A stretch of 43,132 nt of DNA from Alloprevotella sp. Lung230. Lineage in GTDB: Bacteria; Bacteroidota; Bacteroidia; Bacteroidales; Bacteroidaceae. Below are positions 1-8,729 of this stretch, piece by piece (position 1 is the stretch's first letter; each line of letters begins with the position of its first letter). The DNA lies in the NCBI RefSeq assembly GCF_014385435.1, contig NZ_JACSUD010000018.1, forward strand, positions 1 through 43,132, written 5' to 3'. Position numbers and translations under genes: made by a program. The notes beneath the pieces are model-generated. The model worked only from the letters and a program-made list of their open reading frames with translations. It did not search any database and was not told the DNA's origin.

Positions 1-106
1 CATCTCGACGTCGGATTTGACCACAGAGTTCCGATTTTAACTTGACTTTAACATTTCCGACAGTGGAAGTGTGCGGCGGCCGATTTCTTCATTGCCGCAT
101 CCATCT

Positions 107-169
107 ACCTCAGACGTAGAATTTTCTATCTCTGATCTACGAAAAACTACCTCTGAGTTTTTTTGTGCA
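107..169. repeat. 21-bp-periodic palindromic array 1 (3 units)
   Basis: Three units start at 107, 128 and 149, exactly 21 bp apart. Each begins with a variant of the 11-bp palindrome ACCTCWGAGGT (here ACCTCAGACGT, ATCTCTGATCT, ACCTCTGAGTT), followed by a 9-10 bp A/T-rich spacer. The first unit has A at the centre and the next two have T, so the array as a whole is roughly symmetric. The same organisation recurs at 23780-23863 and 33529-33591. This copy is the most degenerate. A role as stacked operator or protein-binding sites is inference. Confidence 0.75.
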
Positions 170-235
170 GCGATGGAGGGTGGAAAACAGAAAAACCGCT
201 GCCGAAAAGGACAGCGGACTCGTTGTGTAGAAGCG

Positions 236-495
236 CCTCGCGCGCGTATACTACAAGCACAATGATGTTTTTTACCTTCACCTCCTTCACCCGAGGTTTG
301 TAAGGCTTTTGTTTTCAGAGGGTTATGCGAATTGATAAAAGGTACTTCCTCTAAGCCGGATGAAGGAAGAGGGTGAAGGATGGAAAAACAAAAATCCTTC
401 ACCCGAAAGTCGCTGAAAAATAACCAGTTAAGCAGTCGGGTGAAGGATTGAAGGATAAAAACTGTTTTAATAGAGGGTAACGCGCACGCGTGAGG
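236..495. repeat. Inverted-repeat-bounded dispersed element, copy 1
   Basis: A 260-bp non-coding unit. Its left end reads CCTCGCGCGCGTATAC and its right end is the near inverse (GTAACGCGCACGCGTGAGG). The interior carries several CCTTCACC or GGTGAAGG motifs: paired CCTTCAC copies near 277-292 and inverted copies near 371-382, 395-404 and 438-450. The element at 23984-24188 has the same ends, the same TTTTTT-CCTTCAC start and the same GGTGAAGGA-TGAAGG finish. No ORF of substance is present. It could be a MITE-like mobile element or a structured chromosomal repeat. Confidence 0.55.
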
Positions 496-860
496 GCATG
501 TTATTAACCTGAGTTCGGGCTAAGAAAACGCTTAAAAAAGGATTTCACTTCTATCTTGAAAGTAGAAGTGTGGGGAAATGTACATACGTGCGTCGGTGTG
601 GCGAACGGCTCTCGGACAGACTGCGCAACGAGCGGACGGGGCGGCGGTGAAAAAACATGAAAAGGGGGCGGATTTCTTGAGAATGTCATATCTTTGCACA
701 AGAAAGTGGCGGTAAGCGAGGTGAACCCCGTCGGCCGCGATGCTTTTGGGAGGAGGAAAACCACAGGCCGGCCTGACGCTGGAAGATGTGCAGGCCGTTT
801 CGATATTCCGTGGATTTTCCGTGACAACCTCATTGCTTACATTTACACACAACCCTTTTT
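496..860. other. Non-coding leader region of the adhesin gene
   Basis: No convincing gene is seen. The stretch holds a TTAACCTGAGTTCGGG-like motif at 504-523, related to the palindrome arms at 3611-3667; a perfect 8-bp stem (CACTTCTA 546-553 with TAGAAGTG 563-570); a -7 box at 689-696; and a 12-bp perfect palindrome CAGGCCGGCCTG at 764-775. The last lies in the roughly 155-nt untranslated leader of the gene starting at 861. I could not match the leader to a known riboswitch class. Confidence 0.45.
689..696 (+). promoter_or_regulatory. Bacteroidetes -7 box TATCTTTG upstream of the adhesin gene
   Basis: Perfect match to TAnnTTTG, 165 bp before the ATG at 861. No clear -33 TTTG sits at the usual spacing. 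If used, the transcript has a leader of about 155 nt. Confidence 0.5.
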
Positions 861-3572
861 ATGCAAACATTTTCTTCAAAATATCTCGGTTTAATCTTTG
901 CTTTCCTGTTGCTTATGCTGCTGCCCACCCTTAGCGATGCGCAGACGTGCAATAAGGGTTGGGGAATAGGCTATACGATTGTGCAATCTACCTGCCAATC
1001 GAATGGCGTAGTGACACTTGGGGTGACGGGCGTTACCACGGGATTGAATAATATCAACTATCGACTCAAGCAGATTGGAGGACCGCTTACGTTTGGTCCC
1101 AGCAATAACAATGTGTTTACGGGGGTTCCGAGTGGTCGCTACACCGTGGAGGTGTCGGCCTATTGTGCTACTGATCCTTCTTATTTCCATACGAAAAGTG
1201 TACCTATTCAAGTGGGAGGTAATTATACACCGCCTACGATTGTGCTTCATAGTGGACGCAGTCGTCTTTCCGATCAAAATTGTCCATCGGGTATTATTTC
1301 GCTCGATGTGAAATTCGGTCTTAAACCTTATACTTTCCGTATCCTTGAAGCGCCGGCGGGAGAAACTGTTCCTAGTGAGCCTACTTTTACACAAGCAAGT
1401 ACGTATTTCTACGATTTTGATCGCCAAGACTATCCTGCCGGACACTATAAAGTGGAGGTAGAAGATGCTTGCGGCTATAAGACCAACACAGAGTTTGATC
1501 TTGATGGCGGTGACCTACTCTTTACGCCCAGGGTGATGTCGTCGCGCTTCTATGCTGATGTAGATGGGCAACGCGGATTGGATTGCAACACGTTGCGCTA
1601 CTACTGTGTTGCTGAATTTCCTGCGGGCACAGCGGGCGGTATGATGGGACGCTTGTGGCGGGACGGCCTTTATGAGGTGGCTCTCGCTCCTACCGGCCAA
1701 ACGCCTACGAACTGGACGGAGTGGGTGCGCACGGACAATGGTGTCGTGAATTTCGACATGACGCCCCATCATTCGCAGGACTTTACCGCCAAAAACTCCC
1801 TCGAACTTTGGGTGCGTTTCAAGAATTGTCCCACGCGTGTGAAGAGCTGTGGGACATTTGAAATACAACCCATTTACTTTTACACTACGTTTGAGGATAT
1901 GCCCTGTGAGCAATATCGATATTATGCCCAACTCAGCTATGGGGCTAACGGTCTTTTTTGCTATCCGCTCCACTACACCATCACGCGCAATAGTGATGGT
2001 GCTGTGGTCTACGATGAACCCAATTGGCTCAAAAGCACTCATGGCGACGGAAAATCGACGGCACAGCTTGACTATTACGAAAAATACACTCTGCGCGTGG
2101 AAGATGCTGCCGGACAAGTACATACCCAGCAGGTTATACGTAATCGAGAAATACACCCTACTTATGAACGTCTTTGCGATGGGTACAATTTGCTTATCAG
2201 CCCTACGGGAAAGGCCGATTGTACGGCACCGCTCATTGCTACACTTTATTCTGTGCAGGGAGCTACGCTTACCAAAGTGTGTGAGAAAACTTTAGCCCAA
2301 GATGAACATCCGGAAACCCTTTGTGGAAAACTTACTTATGGAAAGCTTTACCGCGTGATAATTACTTATCCTTCGGGAAAACCTCTCGCGCAAACGAACA
2401 TTATCCTTTATAACCAATTTCCTGAGGGGTTCAAAACCGTCAATATCTCCTATAATGGCACTATGCGTCATCGAGGGAATACCCGATTTCTTCCCACACC
2501 CAACGGACGTGTGTTTCCTGCCGGAGCGATACTCACTCTGACGCGGGACGATACGGGAGAGGTGATTAAGACTGAAACACTCACCGCTGCCCGCACTTAT
2601 TTTGATACGGGAGATAAGGATATGCCTCCTGGTTCCTATACTCTCACGGCCGATATGAATTGTGGAACCCCCATGCAGTTTCACTACGACCATAAGGGCT
2701 ACATTGATATTACCGACGTGGGTTATACTGCTGTGGAAACCTGTGCCGGATTGGAGATTACGCCCACGGCTACGGCCACTTTTGAGGGAGGACCCAACCT
2801 GCCCGATGGTACTCTGGTAAAGCCTTATTTTCGATTGATACGTTCGGTAGGGTCGGTGAATCCTCCTGTTGTAACCAATGGAGGGAAAATTGTGCTGCCG
2901 CGTGCTGCTCCTGGAGAGTATGAAATCGGGGTGGCGGCACACCCCAATGTTTCGATGGCCATTGAGCGTATTCCCATCAGTTGGGCTCCTAAGTCGCTCT
3001 CTTTGGTGGGCACCGCCACTGCCGCCTACGCCTGCACCCCGCAAGGCGGTACCACCCCGCAAGGGCACATCCTGCTGAAAGCCGAAGGCGGCGTGCCGCC
3101 CTATCATTTTGAGGTGTGGAATGCGGCCAACACGGCCATCGAACCGACCGCCCCTGTAGTAACGTCGGCTACGGGAGAGGTGGAAATCAACTATGGTGCG
3201 CCGCAAACGTCTTACACCATCCATGTGCGTGATGCCTGCGGCAACGAGTTTCCACAACGGGTAACGCTCCACGATTTTAGCAACCCTGTCTTTGCCGGTA
3301 CCACTACGCCCAATATCTGTGCGGGCGACGACATCCACCTGCAATGTGTCAATCTGGGCACCGTGACCTATCAGTGGAGCGGGCCAAACGGCTGGACATC
3401 GACCGATAAAAACCCGATCATCCCCCATGCCCGCGAGGCAGCCAGCGGTACTTACACCGTGGCCGTGACGGTGGGCAACTGCGGTGCGCCGGTGAGCAGC
3501 AGCGTCAATGTGAAGGTACGCACCTGCGAAGTGCTCGTCAATCCTCACTTACGCTCGGTGCCGCAAGAATAA
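861..3572 (+). CDS. Secreted multi-domain Ig-like/adhesin-type surface protein
   Basis: 903 aa with an N-terminal signal peptide (residues about 8-28, hydrophobic run ending in SDAQ). The rest is all-beta-looking, with paired cysteines and repeated modules of about 90-110 residues. Recurring phrases such as YTVEV/YKVEVEDACGYKT, YTLRVEDAAG and YTIHVRDACGNEF are typical of Ig-like/SprB-type repeats in Bacteroidetes surface proteins. A final Ig-like module (residues about 815-890) includes VTYQWSGPNGW. The protein ends soon after that module (CEVLVNPHLRSVPQE), with no recognisable type IX sorting domain, so its export route beyond the inner membrane is unclear. It stands alone, followed by two hairpins. 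An adhesin role is inferred from architecture only. Confidence 0.7.
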   Translation: MQTFSSKYLGLIFAFLLLMLLPTLSDAQTCNKGWGIGYTIVQSTCQSNGVVTLGVTGVTTGLNNINYRLKQIGGPLTFGPSNNNVFTGVPSGRYTVEVSAYCATDPSYFHTKSVPIQVGGNYTPPTIVLHSGRSRLSDQNCPSGIISLDVKFGLKPYTFRILEAPAGETVPSEPTFTQASTYFYDFDRQDYPAGHYKVEVEDACGYKTNTEFDLDGGDLLFTPRVMSSRFYADVDGQRGLDCNTLRYYCVAEFPAGTAGGMMGRLWRDGLYEVALAPTGQTPTNWTEWVRTDNGVVNFDMTPHHSQDFTAKNSLELWVRFKNCPTRVKSCGTFEIQPIYFYTTFEDMPCEQYRYYAQLSYGANGLFCYPLHYTITRNSDGAVVYDEPNWLKSTHGDGKSTAQLDYYEKYTLRVEDAAGQVHTQQVIRNREIHPTYERLCDGYNLLISPTGKADCTAPLIATLYSVQGATLTKVCEKTLAQDEHPETLCGKLTYGKLYRVIITYPSGKPLAQTNIILYNQFPEGFKTVNISYNGTMRHRGNTRFLPTPNGRVFPAGAILTLTRDDTGEVIKTETLTAARTYFDTGDKDMPPGSYTLTADMNCGTPMQFHYDHKGYIDITDVGYTAVETCAGLEITPTATATFEGGPNLPDGTLVKPYFRLIRSVGSVNPPVVTNGGKIVLPRAAPGEYEIGVAAHPNVSMAIERIPISWAPKSLSLVGTATAAYACTPQGGTTPQGHILLKAEGGVPPYHFEVWNAANTAIEPTAPVVTSATGEVEINYGAPQTSYTIHVRDACGNEFPQRVTLHDFSNPVFAGTTTPNICAGDDIHLQCVNLGTVTYQWSGPNGWTSTDKNPIIPHAREAASGTYTVAVTVGNCGAPVSSSVNVKVRTCEVLVNPHLRSVPQE

Positions 3573-3576
3573 ATTC

Positions 3577-3605
3577 GGTTCATCACTCCAAATGTCGGAT
3601 GAACC
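3577..3605 (+). terminator. Hairpin just after the adhesin stop
   Basis: GGTTCATC (3577-3584) pairs with GATGAACC (3598-3605), starting 5 bp after the TAA. No T-tract follows, so rho-independent function is uncertain. Confidence 0.4.
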
Positions 3606-3610
3606 AGAAA

Positions 3611-3667
3611 TTAACCCCAATTCGGGATAAGCAATGTAGATTTTGCTTCCGCCCGAATTGGGGTTAA
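3611..3667. repeat. Perfect 16-bp inverted repeat between convergent genes
   Basis: TTAACCCCAATTCGGG (3611-3626) is the exact reverse complement of CCCGAATTGGGGTTAA (3652-3667), with a 25-nt centre that itself contains AAGCAA/TTGCTT. It lies between two convergent genes and may act as a bidirectional terminator. The same arm occurs singly at 18513-18527 (CCCGAATTGGGGTTA) and in diverged form at 504-523, so it also behaves as a dispersed motif. Confidence 0.65.
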
Positions 3668-3704
3668 TAATGTAGTGAAGTGCGAGAGCACACTTAAACT
3701 AACA

Positions 3705-5978
3705 TTATCGTTTCAAGATGCGCTGTCTGTGTGAGCGTCCGTTGTTGCCAATTTCAACGATGTAGACGCCCGGTGCGAGGTCGAGGAGAGAGAGAGAAAG
3801 TGCGTTTTCTGCACCGACTGAACGATGTTTAAGTAAACGACCATTCAAATCGAAGAGTTTAATCCATTGGAGATTGTGAGCACGCACCATTAAGTTATTT
3901 CCATGTTGAGCAATTTTCGCGGAAGATTTGGCTGTATCCTCTATCCCCGTGACTTGAGAGGATATCATAAAGATAGTTTCCTCCTTCGCGTTTACTTTTT
4001 CCACATGATGCTGAGAGGCTTCCGGATCATCAATATTCGTACCATCGTCTTGAATGAGAATCAATTTGACTTGGTAACTTCCCTCAGTAAAGGATTCGGG
4101 AATGCTGATGGTAAAAGGCAGAAGGGTAGTGTCAAACCCCGGAAAATCGGTCTTTTCTTCTTTGCGAATTTCGTGAGCTACGTTGCCTGCTTCGTCTAAC
4201 AATTGGAGTTTGGCATAGCAGGTGCGCTCCAAACCTCCTTTGTTCCTTATAGAGAAGACAACTTTTTCTTCACTTCCGGGAGTGAAACGAGTGACGATGG
4301 GATGGCTTAATAATTGAAAACCTGCCTTGAAATAGCCTTCTTCCGTGACACGTATAATACCTTTATTCAGTTCTATGACCATGCGCGGGGCGAGCTTCAT
4401 ACGTACCCAGTCTCCCCAATCTCCATCTGCTTTCTTAGGGGCACAGATGGGGAGAAGTTGATAGTAGCCGTCGGACAAACCATTCAAATCAATTTTGATT
4501 TTTTGCGGAGTGTTTATGAGATAATCACGATTCATTAAACCGTTATCATACAGCCCATACACTCGTTGCGTAAATCCACCTTTTTCGTAATCATCCGAAG
4601 GACAAATCTTTAAGCGTTGGCCATCCATATTGTAGACACCTACCCCGATATCTCCTCGGAAAGGATTTCCTTTGTTTACAAAATAGGCCATCTCAACTGG
4701 CGGCATCTCTGCCGCAGCAAAAGTCTTTTGGTGCCCTTCTGGGAGCGTGAGGGAGCCTTCGCCGTTAAATCTGAGTTTGGGGCTGTTGGGGAGTAATGAG
4801 GGGTCGATAGGTTTAACCCCCTCCTTGTTAGGATGGGCAAGGATGGCGGTGAGATCAATTTTGAAGGAAAGGGGGCGTCCTCCAAATTCGTTGCCGCTTT
4901 TCGCTACATCAGCAGCTGTGAGTGAGAAATAGCCATCGCTCTGTCCACCCCATCCGAAATTCATGTGGAACAATCCACGTTCATCAACGCCATCGGTGAC
5001 CCAAGCATGACCACCGGCACCTAATTTATAAAAACCGGCGAGGTAAACGGGAAATCCATTGAGCAACTCTTGTCGTACAATCTGAGTAAATCCGGAAGTC
5101 CCTTCATCGCTGCGTTTTACGAAAGCCGTAGTATAGTCAAAGTGGTTTTGGAAGGCGCGATCGGCATTTTCGTTCTGGGTACCGCTGGCATAAGGAGTAT
5201 ATTGCATATTTGTGGCTACCCCCACATCGTGCATCAAGAGTGCAACAGCATTTGCTTCATCATCTGTCCAAGGGTAAGCATAGGAATATCGGTCTTTCAT
5301 ATGCTCCCAATCGTAATGCGACTTACTGAAATCGGTGTGCTTCTGTTGCTGATAATAAGTGATGGTGTAGGTGTTTTCTCCCTTTCCTTGTGCCGGCCAC
5401 TTGTGGAAATACATCATTTGTGCCATTGCCGTGGCCACGCATCCCGTGTAATCATAACCGATTTGTTTATTGTAAGGGGAGTCTTGGCTCCATTTGCAGG
5501 ACAACAGCGGAGCAACGGCTTTGTAAGTTTCCGTAGTTCGTGTTGCAGGCTGCATCTGTGTCGCCGTCTGCTGTAATTGGGCAAAACTTTCGCGATAGGT
5601 TTGCAGTAGAAATTTGATGCCGGGATGAGCGTTCAGCGTGTCTAAGGCGCCTGAATCGCTGTAAGCCAATACTTCGCCCAGGGCATCATCACCTGAAACC
5701 ACGACGAAACCTCTGCCTTTCTCGTCATTGAACACATAGAAAGGTTCTACGGAGTTTTTCTTAGGAAGACGTGATTGTGCTCCAAGCGTCAAACGGCGAT
5801 TGGAAGAAGTGATGACGTACTTTTTGGCAATGCTGAATGCCTCTTGCCTCGTCACGCGCTTGGCGGTGAGAGGAAGAATGATGGATAAACTGAAAATAAA
5901 AAGGGTCAGAGGACGTAAGAAGGAGCGCGTCAAACGACTGCACCCCCTACATTCGTAGGAGTTGTTCTGTTTCTTCAT
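3705..5978 (-). CDS. C10-family (streptopain/interpain-like) secreted cysteine protease
   Basis: 757 aa. A hydrophobic signal segment lies at residues 21-40. An inhibitory Spi-type prodomain (residues about 41-155) begins RVTRQEAFSIAKKYV. The peptidase domain has the catalytic cysteine in YDYTGCVATAMAQMM (Cys180) and the catalytic histidine in GGHAWVTDG (His324), followed by the conserved NFGWGG (340-345). Beta-rich regions follow. The last 75 or so residues (WIKLFDLNGRLLKHRS...GVYIVEIGNNGRSHRQRILKR) look like a type A T9SS sorting domain. Family knowledge (SpeB, Prevotella interpain A, Porphyromonas PrtT) indicates a secreted endopeptidase activated by prodomain removal. It is monocistronic, with a -7 box at 6151-6158. 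Confidence 0.9.
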   Translation of the reverse strand: MKKQNNSYECRGCSRLTRSFLRPLTLFIFSLSIILPLTAKRVTRQEAFSIAKKYVITSSNRRLTLGAQSRLPKKNSVEPFYVFNDEKGRGFVVVSGDDALGEVLAYSDSGALDTLNAHPGIKFLLQTYRESFAQLQQTATQMQPATRTTETYKAVAPLLSCKWSQDSPYNKQIGYDYTGCVATAMAQMMYFHKWPAQGKGENTYTITYYQQQKHTDFSKSHYDWEHMKDRYSYAYPWTDDEANAVALLMHDVGVATNMQYTPYASGTQNENADRAFQNHFDYTTAFVKRSDEGTSGFTQIVRQELLNGFPVYLAGFYKLGAGGHAWVTDGVDERGLFHMNFGWGGQSDGYFSLTAADVAKSGNEFGGRPLSFKIDLTAILAHPNKEGVKPIDPSLLPNSPKLRFNGEGSLTLPEGHQKTFAAAEMPPVEMAYFVNKGNPFRGDIGVGVYNMDGQRLKICPSDDYEKGGFTQRVYGLYDNGLMNRDYLINTPQKIKIDLNGLSDGYYQLLPICAPKKADGDWGDWVRMKLAPRMVIELNKGIIRVTEEGYFKAGFQLLSHPIVTRFTPGSEEKVVFSIRNKGGLERTCYAKLQLLDEAGNVAHEIRKEEKTDFPGFDTTLLPFTISIPESFTEGSYQVKLILIQDDGTNIDDPEASQHHVEKVNAKEETIFMISSQVTGIEDTAKSSAKIAQHGNNLMVRAHNLQWIKLFDLNGRLLKHRSVGAENALSLSLLDLAPGVYIVEIGNNGRSHRQRILKR

Positions 5979-6329
5979 GTTGTTCTGTTTCTCGTTAGTT
6001 TCTATTGAATATATGTTGCCTAAATGTTCTTTATATGAGAAATCCTAACCACACCACCGGCTCTGCTTTGTGGATGGGGAAGGCCGCAGAAAAGAGGTTT
6101 TTCCCTTCGACTAAAAGGGGTAATTTCATTATAGATAGAAAAAGCGAGTGCAAAGTTACGAATAAAAATGAAAAAATCAGCACCTGTATTCGGCTGTAAC
6201 ATACAATAAATTATAAAGTTAGGCCGCTGGGTGTGGGATTTCAGGAGAAATACAGCGAGGGACAGAAGGATGAAGGCGGGAGATAGAAAGGAGGTGGGGA
6301 GAGACTTGTGGAGTCCACTGCCGTGGCGG
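5979..6329. other. Intergenic region between two secreted protease genes
   Basis: 351 bp without a gene. It contains the -7 box for the C10 protease (6151-6158, minus strand) and a leader of about 165 nt. Past about 6200 it is purine-rich sequence downstream of the metalloprotease stop, with only a small GTGGA/TCCAC hairpin (about 6309-6319). Confidence 0.5.
6151..6158 (-). promoter_or_regulatory. -7 box TAACTTTG for the C10 protease gene
   Basis: On the minus strand TAACTTTG matches TAnnTTTG. It lies about 170 bp upstream of the ATG at 5978, so the mRNA would carry a long leader. Confidence 0.55.
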
Positions 6330-7634
6330 TTAAGGCACCCGCACCCACTGCCGCACTACTTGTTTTGAGGTGCGGAGAGAAACGATGTAAAGTCCCGAAG
6401 CCGGGAGCGCAAAAGCATGATGCCCTATGCCGCAAGGAGTGTCCACCAGTTGGTGGCCGCGAAGGTCGTGAATGCGGAGGTGAGTAGCTTTCGTCGTGGT
6501 GAGATGCAGCGTGCCGGGCTGTGTGTGGAGTTGAAATTCTTCTCCGCTGATGCTTTGTACGGCAGTGGTTCGTCCCTCTTGGCGAACGGTGATTGTGACC
6601 GGAGGGCACTCTTCGCTGCCATCAATGGTGAGGGTGGCGGTGCGGGGCGTAGAGTTGGGATTTTCAGTCACGCGGAGGGTTAAGGTGCGGTTGCCATAGC
6701 CGTTTTCGGCAGAGCAAGTGAGCCATTCGGCATCGCTGTGAATGAAGTAGAAGGTTTCGGTGGTGAGAGTTACCTCCAACTCCTGCGCTTGATGATTGGG
6801 TTGCCAGAGCGTTTGAGAAAGCTGATAGCCTTCATCCTGTTGGTCGAAAGCCAAAACCTCGGATAGGCGCTCGTTGATTTTGCGCACGCAATCCTCTGTG
6901 GTCGACCCCATCACGACCCCTTTCCACACTGAGTTGGGCGAAGAAAAAATGGGAGCTTGTTCGACGAGACCTTCTTGAGAGGGGAAGCCCATCACCGTGT
7001 AGTAGGGCGCACGACTTGCCCCGACGGCATAGGGGTGTGTGCCGGCATCCATGGCTTCGCGCGAGTGCTGGCAGCCGAAGATGTGGCCGATCTCGTGCAC
7101 CACGGTGTAACTGCCGGAAGCGGCCGAAGCGCGCACCGAAGCCATGGCGGCCGACTTTTTGGCTTCGAGGGGGGCAACGCCCGAAAGGCCGTCGTTGACC
7201 GGTTCGCTGCACAGCACCACGATGTCGGCATGCACACGGCGGCGCTCTGCGGCCACCCCTTCGTGGCTCAACACAAAAGTCAAACCTTGCTGTACACTCT
7301 GCACGACGTCGGGAAGGCGAAGTGTACCTGCAAGGCGGAAGTTGGCGGCAATGTGGGAGTTGTTCAACACCACGTTGGAGAGGTCGACGATGCGCTGTGC
7401 GTGTGCAGCCTCTCCACCATTGGCTGCGGCATAATCGCCGCCCGTTTTGTCATAGACGATGAGCAAATCGAGGGTGGGCAGGTCGGTTTGTGATGGAGCG
7501 CGTTGCGCACGAGAGTGGGCGGTCAGTGTCGCCGTGGGTGTCGGAGCAGCACAAGTTCCGCAGCGTAGGGCGGTTTGTGCGGAGAGGAATTGGACGAGGG
7601 TACAGAAAAGCAGGAGTATCGTTTTTCTTTTCAT
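6330..7634 (-). CDS. Secreted metzincin metalloprotease with BACON-like and sorting domains
   Basis: 434 aa from the ATG at 7634, chosen because it begins a clean signal peptide (MKRKTILLLFCTLVQFLSAQ). The frame is open further upstream, but that ATG at 7760 precedes the -7 box. The zinc site HEIGHIFGCQH (residues 180-190) fits HExxHxxGxxH, and YTVMGF (Met215) provides the Met-turn, so this is a metzincin resembling the M12B/reprolysin-like group. A BACON-like beta domain follows at about 285-355. The last 75 residues (LRIHDLRGHQLVD...GLYIVSLRTSKQVVRQWVRVP) resemble a T9SS C-terminal domain. It is expected to be exported and to degrade host or environmental protein; the substrate is unknown. 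It neighbours another secreted protease. Confidence 0.85.
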   Translation of the reverse strand: MKRKTILLLFCTLVQFLSAQTALRCGTCAAPTPTATLTAHSRAQRAPSQTDLPTLDLLIVYDKTGGDYAAANGGEAAHAQRIVDLSNVVLNNSHIAANFRLAGTLRLPDVVQSVQQGLTFVLSHEGVAAERRRVHADIVVLCSEPVNDGLSGVAPLEAKKSAAMASVRASAASGSYTVVHEIGHIFGCQHSREAMDAGTHPYAVGASRAPYYTVMGFPSQEGLVEQAPIFSSPNSVWKGVVMGSTTEDCVRKINERLSEVLAFDQQDEGYQLSQTLWQPNHQAQELEVTLTTETFYFIHSDAEWLTCSAENGYGNRTLTLRVTENPNSTPRTATLTIDGSEECPPVTITVRQEGRTTAVQSISGEEFQLHTQPGTLHLTTTKATHLRIHDLRGHQLVDTPCGIGHHAFALPASGLYIVSLRTSKQVVRQWVRVP

Positions 7635-7694
7635 GTTTTTTTGTTTTGAAGCGGAGAGATAAGGTGATTTTTGTGAAGTTGGAAATAAACGCTG

Positions 7695-7702
7695 CAAAGG
7701 TA
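7695..7702 (-). promoter_or_regulatory. -7 box TACCTTTG for the metalloprotease gene
   Basis: Minus-strand TACCTTTG lies 60 bp upstream of the ATG at 7634. It excludes the upstream ATG at 7760 as the start. Confidence 0.6.
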
Positions 7703-7802
7703 ATAAGAAGTTGGGAAAAGACGAAGCAGAGGGAATGCTTAATTGTCTTGGATATATCAACAGAAAAAATAGAATTTGCTTTGCTTCCTCGTGGGATGTT
7801 GT

Positions 7803-7810
7803 TATCTTTG
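7803..7810 (+). promoter_or_regulatory. -7 box TATCTTTG for the AraC-family gene
   Basis: Perfect TAnnTTTG, 34 bp before the ATG at 7845, with a TTTG near 7779 as a possible -33 element. The in-frame ATG at 7776 lies upstream of it and is rejected as the start. Confidence 0.65.
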
Positions 7811-7844
7811 CGAGTACGTAGATGTTGATTTAACGCCTTTCTTT

Positions 7845-8690
7845 ATGACTTTCGATTCCCCAACGGCGATAGAGCGTTTGCTTTCGCGCCATAACATCCA
7901 ACCTACCGACTGCGCCGGATATTGTCTTTGTTTGGCGGGCGAGCGCACGATGCTCATCAACAGCCGCTCCTACACGTTGCGGCGCGGAAGTCTTTATGTG
8001 GTAAGCCCGATCGTGGTGGGAGAGGTAGTGGAGGAAACTTCGGACTATGAGGAGGTGCGGTTTGTGGAGCGCTTAGAGGTGTTGTTTCCGGTCTTTAACC
8101 GTTTGGGAAACATCATTGTGCAACTGGACATTCCGCGCCGTCCCTGCATTGAATTGGTGGAGGCCGAAGTCGAGGAGTATCTGCAACAAGAAGCACGGCG
8201 CAGACAGTTGCAGGAGCAGTTGCTCACCACCGAAAGCCCATTGCAACGGACATTGCTGGAAAGGCAGTCTTCCCTCCACATACAGATGGTGATGCTCGAC
8301 ACGCTGCGCCGCTTTGCGCAACGTTTCGAGATGGCGAGTCAAACTAATTTGGAGCACGGACAGCACAGCGTGGCGAGCCAATTTCTTGTGTTGCTCAACC
8401 TCAACTTCAAGCACGAGCGCAGCGTGCAGTTTTATGCCGCAGAACTGGGCTTCTCTACGGGGCATTTCACCGCGCTGATCAAAGAGCAAACAGGGCAGCC
8501 GCCCTCGGCTTGGATTGCAATGGTGACGATGACGCAGGCACGTGCGCTGCTGACCAACACTCGCCGAAGCATCAAAGAGATTGCGGCAGAACTGGGCTTT
8601 CCTGAGCAGTTCACCTTTCGTAAGTATTTCAAGCTCCACGCTGGCGTGTCGCCCAAAGAATTTCGCCTTTCGCAGGCGGTGCAGCCGTAA
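7845..8690 (+). CDS. AraC/XylS-family transcriptional regulator
   Basis: 281 aa. The N-terminal half (residues 1-130) resembles an AraC cupin-like sensor domain of unknown ligand. A helical linker with many Gln/Arg residues follows. The C-terminal double helix-turn-helix (about 185-275) includes YAAELGFSTGHFTALIKEQTGQPPSAWI and the signature second HTH, IKEIAAELGFPEQFTFRKYFKLHAGVSPKEF. The start at 7845 is chosen because the -7 box lies at 7803-7810. It is divergent from the metalloprotease gene, with only about 210 bp between their starts, so control of that protease is plausible but unproven. Confidence 0.85.
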   Translation: MTFDSPTAIERLLSRHNIQPTDCAGYCLCLAGERTMLINSRSYTLRRGSLYVVSPIVVGEVVEETSDYEEVRFVERLEVLFPVFNRLGNIIVQLDIPRRPCIELVEAEVEEYLQQEARRRQLQEQLLTTESPLQRTLLERQSSLHIQMVMLDTLRRFAQRFEMASQTNLEHGQHSVASQFLVLLNLNFKHERSVQFYAAELGFSTGHFTALIKEQTGQPPSAWIAMVTMTQARALLTNTRRSIKEIAAELGFPEQFTFRKYFKLHAGVSPKEFRLSQAVQP

Positions 8691-8729
8691 AAAGACGGCC
8701 GAACGTGCGGTGAAGTAAAAAAAAAACGC

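Noticed and set aside
697-860. Cobalamin or other riboswitch before the adhesin
   Set aside because: No conserved box of any class that I know could be aligned; the G/C-rich leader alone is not evidence.
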